A stretch of 54,931 nucleotides of DNA, taken from assembly GCA_902522865.1 (NCBI GenBank), contig CABYXC010000011.1:1-54931 (forward strand), read 5' to 3'. Below are positions 46,565 through 54,713 of the stretch, piece after piece. This stretch comes from an uncultured Alphaproteobacteria bacterium (GTDB lineage: Bacteria > Pseudomonadota > Alphaproteobacteria > HIMB59 > GCA-002718135). The notes beneath the pieces were generated by a model, which worked only from the letters and a program-made list of their open reading frames with translations, searched no databases and was not told where the DNA came from. A program made the translations under genes and the position numbers. The stretch's first letter is position 1, and each line of letters starts with the position of its first letter.

Positions 46565-48740
46565 GTCTAAACTAGATACTATACTTAGTGAAAAGTATCT
46601 TTCTTATGCAATATCAACTATTGTTTCAAGGTCATTACCTGATGTGAGAGACGGATTAAAACCTGTTCATCGCAGAATAATTTATTCAATGTATCAACTA
46701 AAACTTTTCAAAAGTTCAGGTTATAAAAAATGTGCAAGAATTGTCGGTGATGTAATGGGTAAATTTCATCCGCATGGAGATCAAGCAATTTATGATAGTT
46801 TGGTAAGGATGGCGCAGGATTTTTCTACAAGAATTACATTAGTTGATGGCCAGGGTAATTTTGGAAATATTGATGGTGATAATCCTGCAGCAATGCGATA
46901 CACCGAGGCAAGATTACAAGATTATACAAATTATTTTTTTGATGGTATCGAAGAAAATTCTGTAGATTTTAAAGATAATTATGATGGTCAAAATTTAGAA
47001 CCTGTGGTTCTACCATCTCAGCTTCCTAATATTTTAATTAATGGAGCAATGGGAATAGCTGTAGGCATGGCCACAAACATTCCTCCTCATAATATTGTTG
47101 AATTAATTGATGCATTAAAATTAATAATAAAAAAAGATAAAGCTTCCCTAACTGAAATTTTAAAAATTATAAATGGACCAGATCTTCCTACAGGTGGTGA
47201 AATAATTTTAGACATTAATGAAAAAAAACAAATTTATAAGAATGGCAAGGGCTCGTTCAATATTAATGCTAAATACCAAATAGAAGAATTAAAAAATGGT
47301 TTGTATCAAATCATTATTACTGAAATTCCATACCAAGTTAATAAAGTTAAGATAATCGAACAACTTGCTAATAATATAAATAATAAAAAATTACCTCTTG
47401 ATGATGTTGTTGATGAGTCTGATGAAAATATTAGAATAGTCTTAAAACCAAAGAACAGAAATATTGATGCTGAAAAATTAATAAGCTTATGTTTTAAATT
47501 AACTGACTTATCTATTAAGTACTCTTGTAATTTTAATGTATTAATTGATGGTATAGAACCCAAACAAATTGGAATTATTGAAATACTTTCTAATTTTTTA
47601 GAACATCGAAAAGTTACTATTAAAAGAAAATCCAAATTTAATATAGAAAAAATTAAAAAGAGACTAGAAATTCTTAAGGGGTATCAAATTGTCTTTAAAA
47701 ATTTAAATTCTATAATAAAAATAATAAGAACTAAGGATAATCCTAAAAAAGAATTAATAAAAAAATACAAATTGTCTGATTTACAATGTGATTCAATTTT
47801 AAGTATGCGTTTAGGATCTCTAAGAAAGATTGATGAAAAAAATATTAAAGATGAAATCCAAAAATTAAATGAAGAATTAAAATATCTTAATAAATTAATT
47901 AAAGATAAAAAAACATTAGATAAATTTATAGTAAGTGAATTAGATCTTATAAAGGGTGATTTAGATATCGATATAAAGGAGAGAAAATCTTTAATTTCAT
48001 CAGAACAAAATAATGATATTGATATTAGTATTGATGAGTTTAAAGAAATTGAAAAATTCACCGTTATCATTAATAAAGATTTTCAGCTCAAGAGAATTAA
48101 AGAGATAACTGATGAAAAGGAAATTGAAAAAATAAAAAAAGAAAATCTATTTTCAGTTAATTTAAATTCAAATCAAAAAATACTTTTGTTTGTTTCTTCC
48201 GGTAAAGTTTACTCGATTGATCCAAATATTTTACCAGGTGGAAATAGTAACCCCAAATCATTTATTTATTTTGTTGATAGTATGCCTAAAGATAAAATTA
48301 CTGGATTACTTTCATCAATCGATCAAGAATTCTTAATTGTATCCAAAAATGGCAAAGGATTTATTAGTAATACTGAAACTCTTGTAACAAACCAAAAGAA
48401 AGGTAAGCAATTATTTAATTTAAAAAATAATGATGTAGTTATTAAAGTATTAAATCTTTCAAAAAAACACATAGCTTGCATTACAAAGTTACAAAAAATG
48501 TTAATTTTTGAAATTGATGCTTTGCCAAAATTACAAAAGGGTGGAGGGGTTCAATTAATTAAAATTAAGAAAGATGATTTTTTATCTGATGTCACTCAGT
48601 TAACTATTGAGGATGGATTAGAATGGAGCACTGGCTCTAAGAATAGAAAGTTAGAAGATATTGATTATTGGATGGGAAAAAGAGCTCAGGCAGGAAAAAA
48701 AGTCCCTAAATATTTTAATAAAAATCTTAAATTTGATTAA
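46548..48740 (+). CDS. parC: DNA topoisomerase IV subunit A
   Basis: Decatenates daughter chromosomes together with ParE. The 730-residue protein starts with the classic LSYAISTIVSRSLPDVRDGLKPVHRRI. The catalytic Tyr118 lies in AAMRYTEARL, with GKFHPHGDQAIYD before it. The quinolone-region residues keep a Gly-Asp (HPHGDQAIYDS). The C-terminal ~250 residues form a reduced beta-pinwheel with repeats such as KGFISNTETLV. A GyrA identity is less likely because the GyrA box is not evident and the locus follows recO, as parC does in many Alphaproteobacteria. Confidence 0.93.
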   Translation: MNKIIESKLDTILSEKYLSYAISTIVSRSLPDVRDGLKPVHRRIIYSMYQLKLFKSSGYKKCARIVGDVMGKFHPHGDQAIYDSLVRMAQDFSTRITLVDGQGNFGNIDGDNPAAMRYTEARLQDYTNYFFDGIEENSVDFKDNYDGQNLEPVVLPSQLPNILINGAMGIAVGMATNIPPHNIVELIDALKLIIKKDKASLTEILKIINGPDLPTGGEIILDINEKKQIYKNGKGSFNINAKYQIEELKNGLYQIIITEIPYQVNKVKIIEQLANNINNKKLPLDDVVDESDENIRIVLKPKNRNIDAEKLISLCFKLTDLSIKYSCNFNVLIDGIEPKQIGIIEILSNFLEHRKVTIKRKSKFNIEKIKKRLEILKGYQIVFKNLNSIIKIIRTKDNPKKELIKKYKLSDLQCDSILSMRLGSLRKIDEKNIKDEIQKLNEELKYLNKLIKDKKTLDKFIVSELDLIKGDLDIDIKERKSLISSEQNNDIDISIDEFKEIEKFTVIINKDFQLKRIKEITDEKEIEKIKKENLFSVNLNSNQKILLFVSSGKVYSIDPNILPGGNSNPKSFIYFVDSMPKDKITGLLSSIDQEFLIVSKNGKGFISNTETLVTNQKKGKQLFNLKNNDVVIKVLNLSKKHIACITKLQKMLIFEIDALPKLQKGGGVQLIKIKKDDFLSDVTQLTIEDGLEWSTGSKNRKLEDIDYWMGKRAQAGKKVPKYFNKNLKFD

Positions 48741-48759
48741 TAAATACTTTTATTATAAT
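48733..48759 (+). promoter_or_regulatory. Candidate promoter for the SABATH-like methyltransferase gene
   Basis: TTGATT (48733-48738) overlaps the parC stop region and is followed after 15 bp by TATAAT (48754-48759). The predicted start near 48766 gives a leader of about 16 nt. This is the only recognisable promoter between parC and the methyltransferase gene. Confidence 0.45.
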
Positions 48760-48781
48760 TCAATAGGTTTAAAATTATTAC

Positions 48782-49900
48782 ATGAATAAACCTAATCTAA
48801 ATACACAATCTGTTTTATCAATGAAAGGTGAGGGTTATTACTCTCAAAAAACTGTTGGGGCAAAAAATGCTATAGATAAAATGGAAGTATTAATTGAAGA
48901 AGCCTTTAAAAATATTCCTAAAGTTGACAAACTTAGAATAGCTGATTTTGGCAGTGCTGATGGTGGTACAAGTCAAGAAATGTGGTTTAATATTATTGAA
49001 AAAATAAAAAAATCTGGAGATAATAGAGAAATTGAAATGTTGTATACTGATTTAGCATCTAATGACTTTTCAGTTTTATTTAGAATGATGCAAGGAATGC
49101 AAGGTAATGATAATTTTGCTTACCAGAATAAATTTGAAAATGTTTTCGTACACGGATGTGGTACAGGTTTTCATAAACAATTGATGTCTAATAATAGTTT
49201 ATCCTTAGGATTCTCTGCGACTGCAATGCACTATGTTTCAGAAAGACCATGTTTGATAAATAACCATGTTCATATGGTAGGTTCAAATGAAAAAGAAAAA
49301 AAACAATTTAAAAACCAAGCTCTAAAAGATTGGGAAACAATTTTATTAAATCGATCAAATGAATTAGTTCCAGGTGGAAGGTTTATTTGTATAAATTTTG
49401 GAATAGATGAAAAGGGTCGATATTTAGGTAACACTGGCGGTCATAACATGTTTAATAATTTTACTAAACATTGGAAAAATTTAGAGCAAAATGGGATTAT
49501 TACTAATGAAGAATTTGTTAATGCTACTTTTACTCAACATTATAGAACTGTTGAAGAATTTAGAAAACCTTTTGATGACCCTAATTCAGAAATATCAAAA
49601 TCTGGGTTGATTCTTAAAAGATGCGAAACTATGTTTACCGATTGCCCTTTTAAAGTTCATTATAATAAAAATAAATCTACTATGTCATCAAGAGAATATG
49701 CTGAAACATTAATACCAACAATGAGAAGTTGGTCAGAAACTGTATTTAAAACAGCATTAGAAAAAAGAAATCCTAATGAAATAAATCAAATTGTCGATCA
49801 ATTTTATAATGCTTATCTTGAGGAAGTAACAGAAAATCCATCAGGTCATGCAATGGATTATATTCATATAGTAATGGATATAGAAAAAAAAATTAACTAA
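48782..49900 (+). CDS. SABATH-like SAM-dependent carboxyl methyltransferase
   Basis: A 372-residue methyltransferase that looks like the SABATH family (Methyltransf_7), best known from plant salicylate, jasmonate and indole-3-acetate methyltransferases. The order of motifs fits: N-terminal MKGEGYYSQKTVGAKNA, SAM motif IADFGSADGGTS (53-64), YTDLASNDFSVLF (88-100) matching the plant NDLPxNDFN block, then LSLGFSATAMHYVSE (140-154) matching the HSSYSLHWLS block, and LVPGGRFICI. Family members methylate small carboxylic acids. The substrate is unknown. It has its own candidate promoter and converges with the TRAP genes, overlapping dctM by 4 nt. Confidence 0.8.
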   Translation: MNKPNLNTQSVLSMKGEGYYSQKTVGAKNAIDKMEVLIEEAFKNIPKVDKLRIADFGSADGGTSQEMWFNIIEKIKKSGDNREIEMLYTDLASNDFSVLFRMMQGMQGNDNFAYQNKFENVFVHGCGTGFHKQLMSNNSLSLGFSATAMHYVSERPCLINNHVHMVGSNEKEKKQFKNQALKDWETILLNRSNELVPGGRFICINFGIDEKGRYLGNTGGHNMFNNFTKHWKNLEQNGIITNEEFVNATFTQHYRTVEEFRKPFDDPNSEISKSGLILKRCETMFTDCPFKVHYNKNKSTMSSREYAETLIPTMRSWSETVFKTALEKRNPNEINQIVDQFYNAYLEEVTENPSGHAMDYIHIVMDIEKKIN

Positions 49901-52539
49901 AAATATAAAGAAATATCTTCATGTACAGATTTACATGAAGCTAAATAAATAGCTTGCTCTTTATTAAGTTTCTCTTGTTTTCTTAATCCAAAAGTCTCAG
50001 TACCAGTTTCAGATAATTTAATTAAATCACTTAAGATAATTTTATTACCATCCAATCTCCAATTTTTTTCAAAATTGTATATTTTTTTTGCTTCATTAAT
50101 TAAAGCTAATGCTTCTGTTTTCTTATTGTAATTTTTTTTCAACAATTTTCTTGCTTTTTTGATTGGTTTTGTAATGTTTGAAGTGTCAGTGAAAGAATTA
50201 AATAATCTCTCGAAATTTTTAATTATTTCTTCAATTCCATCTCTCTCTTCATTAACTTTATTTAATAACTCATTAAAATTAATTTCTAATTTTGAAAATT
50301 CTTTAGCATGTTGAAAAATTTTGATAAATTTTTGTAAATCATTAAATGAGTTATCTACTGATTTAGTATAACTAAGTTTCTTTTTCTTAAAATTATCTAA
50401 TATTGTTTTAAAATTATCATTTTCCTCTTTCCAATTTGATGGAATTGTCATTTTTATACTCTCAATTTCATTTTCTAATTCAAAAATTTCCTCTTCAAAC
50501 TTCTGAATTTCATTAAGTTCAGTTTCAAGTCTAATTTCTTTTTTAATTTTTTCTATCTTTGACAATTTCTTATAAATATTTTTTTCAATATTCCTTACTT
50601 TTGTGTGAAGTGGCTTATAATTAATAGAGTAATCGTTAAAATTTTTACGTGATAATTTTACTTCTTCTATCAAATTCTTTGAGTCATTGATGTTATTAAT
50701 CATATTAGTAAAATTTTTATTTTGTTTCTCTGGTAAAAAATCAATATTGGTAGTCATTATGTCATTTGTAATTAATATTGATTCAGAAAAATTTTCTTCA
50801 TATTTATTATAAGAATAATCTATTAAACATTCTTGAAGTTTAGGATTAATTGGAGGGGGAGAAACTTCTGATGAATAATAAGATCTAAGAGGTAAATAAT
50901 TTACTAATTGTGGAAAATATCCAACTACACCTAAACCAACTAATTGAAGTACTATAAACACGCTTGCACCTTTCCAAATTTCAGTCGTTTTTATTGATTT
51001 TGGTGCTACTCCTCTTAGATAAAATAGTGAAAATCCAAATGGTGGAGTTAAAAATGAAGTTTGCATATTTACACCAATCATTACACCCAACCAAACTGCA
51101 GTAACATTTGCTGATGTTTCAGCTAATAGTATCGGCGCAACTATAGGAACAACAACAATAGCAATTTCTATGAAATCTAAAAAAAAACCGAGTACAAATA
51201 TAACTGCCATTACAACTATAAATTGTGTCCAAAAACCTCCAGGAAGACTAGTGAGAAAATCCTTAACTATTTCTTCACCTCCAAAACCTCTAAACGCTGC
51301 TGTTAACATTGCAGCCCCAATCAGAATTATAAAAACCATTGAAGTAGTTAAACTTGTTTCAATCATTACATTTTTTAAAACATTATTTATTTTAAATGTT
51401 CTCCAAAAACTCCAAACAACACCAACAAGTAAAAATATAACTGCAAATATTGCAATTACTAAAGCTACCACTTCTGATGTTGATGAAATATTTTTAACAT
51501 TAAGTTGAAAATTTATTACAATAAAGGTTATTACTATTAATGAAATTATAGTTATTAAAGCTGGCGTATATTTGTTTTTTTTATCATACAATCTATAACC
51601 ACCCATCACACCTGCACCCACAGCACCTATGGCACCTGCTTGATTTACTGTTGCTATACCAAGTAATATTGAACCTAATACTACAAAAATTAATGCTAAT
51701 GGTGGGACAAGCGATAGAAAAACTCTCCTAAAGAAATCTCTGTCATAATTTCCTTCATATTCTACTGGAGGTACTGCTTCTTTTTTAAATATTCCAATCA
51801 GTAAAACATATAACATGTATAGACCAACAAGAACTAAACCAGGTAAGAAAGCTCCTAAAAACATATTCCCAGCACTGACTGAATCTACACTAAATTGACT
51901 TGGTATATTTGTAGAACCAGTTACGTTTTTATAATTTTCTATTCTCATATTATCTGCCGCATCTGAAGCAGATGCTAATTGATCTGACAAAATAATAAGG
52001 ACAATTGAGGGTGGAATTATTTGACCAAGTGTACCAGAAGAACAAACTATTCCAGACGCAAGTGATTTATTATAATTATTTTTCATCATTGCTGGTAAAG
52101 AAATTAAACCCATCGCAACTACCGTAGCCCCTACAATGCCTGTCGTAGCAGCTAATAATGCACCAACAAATATTACAGAAATACCTAATCCTCCCGGAAT
52201 AGGTCCAAACAATTGCCCCATACTTATCAATAGATCTTCTGCAATTTTTGATTTTTCAAGCATTATTCCCATGAAAATAAAAAGAGGTATTGCTATCAAT
52301 GTATCTCTTTCTACCTCCCAATATACTCCTCGGAAATTTGTTATTCCTGCATTAAGCCATTGAAAAGGACCATCAGATATAAAATATTCGTTTGGATTAC
52401 CTTCAATTAAATATCCTGCTAAACCAGCTAAAAATATTGATATAATAGCTGAACCAGGAAGAGCAAAAGCTAATGGATATCCAGAAGCAAGTGCAAATGC
52501 CATTAAAAATATTAATAAAAAAAGAAAAAATAATTCCAT
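49897..52539 (-). CDS. dctM: TRAP transporter large permease (DctM) with a long coiled-coil-like C-terminal extension
   Basis: Membrane subunit of a sodium-driven TRAP importer. Residues 1-550 form the permease, with many TM helices and DctM motifs such as IPLFIFMGIMLEKS (83-96), GTLGQIIPPSIVLI (169-182) and the SFLTPPFGFSLFYLRG segment (495-510). Inserts around 190-225 and 310-395 lengthen it. Residues about 551-880 are an extra 330-residue soluble tail, Lys/Glu/Asn/Ile-rich with heptad-like stretches, and no TM helix. DctM proteins normally have about 430 residues. The tail is in frame with no stop and similar composition, so a sequencing error is unlikely. It begins 2 nt after dctQ. Confidence 0.92.
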   Translation of the reverse strand: MELFFLFLLIFLMAFALASGYPLAFALPGSAIISIFLAGLAGYLIEGNPNEYFISDGPFQWLNAGITNFRGVYWEVERDTLIAIPLFIFMGIMLEKSKIAEDLLISMGQLFGPIPGGLGISVIFVGALLAATTGIVGATVVAMGLISLPAMMKNNYNKSLASGIVCSSGTLGQIIPPSIVLIILSDQLASASDAADNMRIENYKNVTGSTNIPSQFSVDSVSAGNMFLGAFLPGLVLVGLYMLYVLLIGIFKKEAVPPVEYEGNYDRDFFRRVFLSLVPPLALIFVVLGSILLGIATVNQAGAIGAVGAGVMGGYRLYDKKNKYTPALITIISLIVITFIVINFQLNVKNISSTSEVVALVIAIFAVIFLLVGVVWSFWRTFKINNVLKNVMIETSLTTSMVFIILIGAAMLTAAFRGFGGEEIVKDFLTSLPGGFWTQFIVVMAVIFVLGFFLDFIEIAIVVVPIVAPILLAETSANVTAVWLGVMIGVNMQTSFLTPPFGFSLFYLRGVAPKSIKTTEIWKGASVFIVLQLVGLGVVGYFPQLVNYLPLRSYYSSEVSPPPINPKLQECLIDYSYNKYEENFSESILITNDIMTTNIDFLPEKQNKNFTNMINNINDSKNLIEEVKLSRKNFNDYSINYKPLHTKVRNIEKNIYKKLSKIEKIKKEIRLETELNEIQKFEEEIFELENEIESIKMTIPSNWKEENDNFKTILDNFKKKKLSYTKSVDNSFNDLQKFIKIFQHAKEFSKLEINFNELLNKVNEERDGIEEIIKNFERLFNSFTDTSNITKPIKKARKLLKKNYNKKTEALALINEAKKIYNFEKNWRLDGNKIILSDLIKLSETGTETFGLRKQEKLNKEQAIYLASCKSVHEDISLYF

Positions 52540-52541
52540 TA

Positions 52542-53462
52542 TTAATTCTTTCTAATTACTTCTAAACTTCTTAATGAATAAATTATAAATTGTATCAGCA
52601 TTGTAAGAGCAAATATTATTAAAAAACCCGCCATTAAATATTTGATATTCATTCCTTGGGTACTTTGAGATGTTTCAAAATTCATTATTGGTTGATTTAA
52701 AACACATTGTTTACAATACATCCCAAGAAAGAATACAGTTAAGCAAAGTGGAATACCCAGTAATAAACTTCCAAAAAGATTTACTCTTGCTTTATTTTTT
52801 TCACTAAAATTAGTATACAAAACATCAACTCTAACGTGGCCATCTTTAATTAAAGTATAATAACTTCCAAATAAAAATAAGCTTCCATACCAAAATCTCA
52901 CAAGATCGCTCATTAAAGTTTGTTCATATGAAAAAACAAATCTTAAAATAACAATTTGAAATTCTGCAATTACCACAAGAAATGCTAACCAGTAGAAATT
53001 GAGAGCTCTGAAGTAATATGCAAAAATTAATGATACAAATAATAGAGGAAAATGAACATATGGGGCTCGAAAAGAATTATTTGAAAATTTTATGTTCCAA
53101 CTTTTTCCAATCATTTGTTCAAGGAAACCTTCAATTATTAGAAAAGAAATTATGGCGTCAATTATTCCTATTATTAATACTGACCAAAAACCAAATCTAA
53201 TTATAAAATCATTAACTCTTTCAAGGTTATTGGCAAGAGTCAAATTATCCAGTTTTTTATTATAATAAATAAATATTATTGGAAAAATAATTGCTAATAC
53301 ATAAAGAAAAAATTGAAACGATGAATATATATTTGCTGAATTATATATTGTAAACGCTCCAGGCCAATTACCTGCGAAAGTTAAATAATTATTAACTATA
53401 AATGCAAATACTATTAAGATTAAACAAATTGAAAAAAATTTAGAAATATTTGAAATATTCAT
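52542..53462 (-). CDS. dctQ: TRAP transporter small permease (DctQ), extended form
   Basis: Small membrane subunit pairing with DctM. The start is set at MNISNISKFF (306 residues). An ATG at 53492 would add ten residues encoded by a terminator hairpin. DctQ proteins usually have about 160-200 residues with four TM helices. Here an N-terminal part (about 1-120) adds roughly three more helices. The C-terminal ~180 residues carry the DctQ pattern (FWYGSLFLFGSYYTLIKDGHVRVDVLY, close to the family core of large-molecule TRAP types). It lies between dctP and dctM. Confidence 0.88.
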   Translation of the reverse strand: MNISNISKFFSICLILIVFAFIVNNYLTFAGNWPGAFTIYNSANIYSSFQFFLYVLAIIFPIIFIYYNKKLDNLTLANNLERVNDFIIRFGFWSVLIIGIIDAIISFLIIEGFLEQMIGKSWNIKFSNNSFRAPYVHFPLLFVSLIFAYYFRALNFYWLAFLVVIAEFQIVILRFVFSYEQTLMSDLVRFWYGSLFLFGSYYTLIKDGHVRVDVLYTNFSEKNKARVNLFGSLLLGIPLCLTVFFLGMYCKQCVLNQPIMNFETSQSTQGMNIKYLMAGFLIIFALTMLIQFIIYSLRSLEVIRKN

Positions 53463-53490
53463 AAAAAAAAGTGGGGAGTAAACTCCCCAC
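53463..53490 (-). terminator. Intrinsic terminator/attenuator between dctP and dctQ
   Basis: A perfect inverted repeat GTGGGGAG-TTTA-CTCCCCAC (minus strand, 53490-53471) is followed at once by eight T residues (53470-53463) and then the dctQ ATG (53462-53460). The 8-bp GC-rich stem with a 4-nt loop and U-tract is a textbook intrinsic terminator, and the clearest one in the window. It begins 12 nt after the dctP stop codon. Partial readthrough would give more solute-binding protein than permease. Confidence 0.9.
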
Positions 53491-53502
53491 ATGAATTAAA
53501 AT

Positions 53503-54609
53503 TTAACCTTCAAGTACTCTATTTCTTTGAGTAAAGAAAGATGAGTCAGCTTTTTCTAGCCAACCACTTATTTCACTTCTTGATTTTCTAAAGCTTGCAA
53601 GAATTCTTCCAGTTAGTTCATTACCTTCAGCAAGTTCTTCATACAGTTGTTCTGCTGCTTCACCCATTGCGTCGATAACATCTTCGTTGAATTCTCTTAG
53701 CTCTACACCATGATCATTAACAAGTCTCTGCAATGCAGCTCCATTATTTGCATTATATTCAGTTAACATTCTTTCGTTTTGAACTGTTGAAGCATGCTCA
53801 ATAATCATTTGATCTGTTTTGCTTAAACTCGTTAACCAAGATTTATTACAACCTAGTGTTATTAATGTTCCTGGTTCATGACATCCAGGCCAGTAATAAT
53901 ACTTTGCGGCTTCATAGAATCTTGATCTTTCATCATTCCATGGTCCTACCCATTCTGTTGCATCGATGGTTCCATTGATCAAGTTTTCATATATTTGTCC
54001 ACCTGGCACACCTACAACAGATAAACCAAGTTTAGACATCATCATTCCACCTAATCCAGGAATTCTCATTTTAAGACCTTTGAAATCATCTGGAGAATTA
54101 ATTTCTTTATTAAACCATCCACCCATTTGAACACCAGAGTTTCCAGCCATAAAGTTTTTCAAACCAAATTCATCACCAAGTTCATCCCAAAGTTCTTGTC
54201 CGCCACCATGTCGTATCCATCCGTTGATTTCAGTTGCTATCATTCCAAAAGGAACTGCTGCAAAGAAACCCCAACCTGGATGTTGTCCAATCCAATAGTA
54301 GTCAGCACTATTATACATTTGGGCATTTCCAGATGTAACTTCTGTGAATACATCTAATGGTCCTACTCTTTCTCCACCAGCAAAGTGATTTACAACAATA
54401 CGACCATCACTTAAGTCTGATATTCTTTGAGAAACAGCTTCAGCTCCTGTACCTAGTCCAGGATAGCCTCTACCCCAAGTAGCAACGCAGTTGACTTCTA
54501 TTCTATCAGCTGCAATAGCTGGAGCTGGGAAAGATGAAACGGCTGTTGCAGCTGCTGCACCAATTCCTGCCTTTTTAAGGAAGTCACGTCTTTTAAAGTT
54601 TTTTTTCAT
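53503..54609 (-). CDS. dctP: TRAP transporter solute-binding protein (DctP), Tat-exported
   Basis: Periplasmic receptor of the TRAP importer. The 368 residues start with a twin-arginine signal (RRDFLKK at 7-13, hydrophobic core 14-28, cleavage near AIA-A at 33). The mature part shows the family carboxylate-binding Arg182 (KMRIPG) and the NGTIDATEWVGPWND segment (213-226) typical of the TakP/mannitol-chloroaromatic-type receptors that bind organic or keto acids. The exact ligand is unknown. The gene has a strong Shine-Dalgarno and its own promoter, and is followed by a terminator before dctQ. Confidence 0.94.
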   Translation of the reverse strand: MKKNFKRRDFLKKAGIGAAAATAVSSFPAPAIAADRIEVNCVATWGRGYPGLGTGAEAVSQRISDLSDGRIVVNHFAGGERVGPLDVFTEVTSGNAQMYNSADYYWIGQHPGWGFFAAVPFGMIATEINGWIRHGGGQELWDELGDEFGLKNFMAGNSGVQMGGWFNKEINSPDDFKGLKMRIPGLGGMMMSKLGLSVVGVPGGQIYENLINGTIDATEWVGPWNDERSRFYEAAKYYYWPGCHEPGTLITLGCNKSWLTSLSKTDQMIIEHASTVQNERMLTEYNANNGAALQRLVNDHGVELREFNEDVIDAMGEAAEQLYEELAEGNELTGRILASFRKSRSEISGWLEKADSSFFTQRNRVLEG

Positions 54610-54612
54610 ATG

Positions 54613-54619
54613 TCCTCCC
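54613..54619 (-). promoter_or_regulatory. Strong Shine-Dalgarno of dctP
   Basis: On the minus strand GGGAGGA stands 3 nt before the dctP ATG. It is the strongest ribosome-binding site in the window, where most genes show none. This fits high expression of a solute-binding protein. Confidence 0.8.
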
Positions 54620-54630
54620 GAGATTATATG

Positions 54631-54650
54631 AATAAATTAATTAATTTATT
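54631..54650. promoter_or_regulatory. Perfect 20-bp palindrome in the dctP leader (operator candidate)
   Basis: AATAAATTAA is followed directly by its reverse complement TTAATTTATT, giving a gapless 20-bp palindrome. It covers the expected transcription start and first bases of the dctP leader, a common operator position. All bases are A/T, so chance is not excluded in this AT-rich DNA. Confidence 0.35.
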
Positions 54651-54656
54651 AATAGA

Positions 54657-54683
54657 ATTATACAAAAATAGAAAATCTATCAA
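54657..54683 (-). promoter_or_regulatory. Candidate sigma70-type promoter of dctP
   Basis: On the minus strand TTGATA (54683-54678) and a perfect TATAAT (54662-54657) are separated by 15 bp. The predicted start near 54650 gives a leader of about 40 nt carrying the strong ribosome-binding site. Confidence 0.5.
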
Positions 54684-54713
54684 TTTCAAATGATATAAAT
54701 AATAAGAAAATTA

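Noticed and set aside
48782..49900. The SABATH-like gene as eukaryotic contamination or assembly chimera
   Set aside because: It is intron-free, has the same AT-rich composition as its neighbours and is tightly packed between parC and dctM with a 4-nt overlap.
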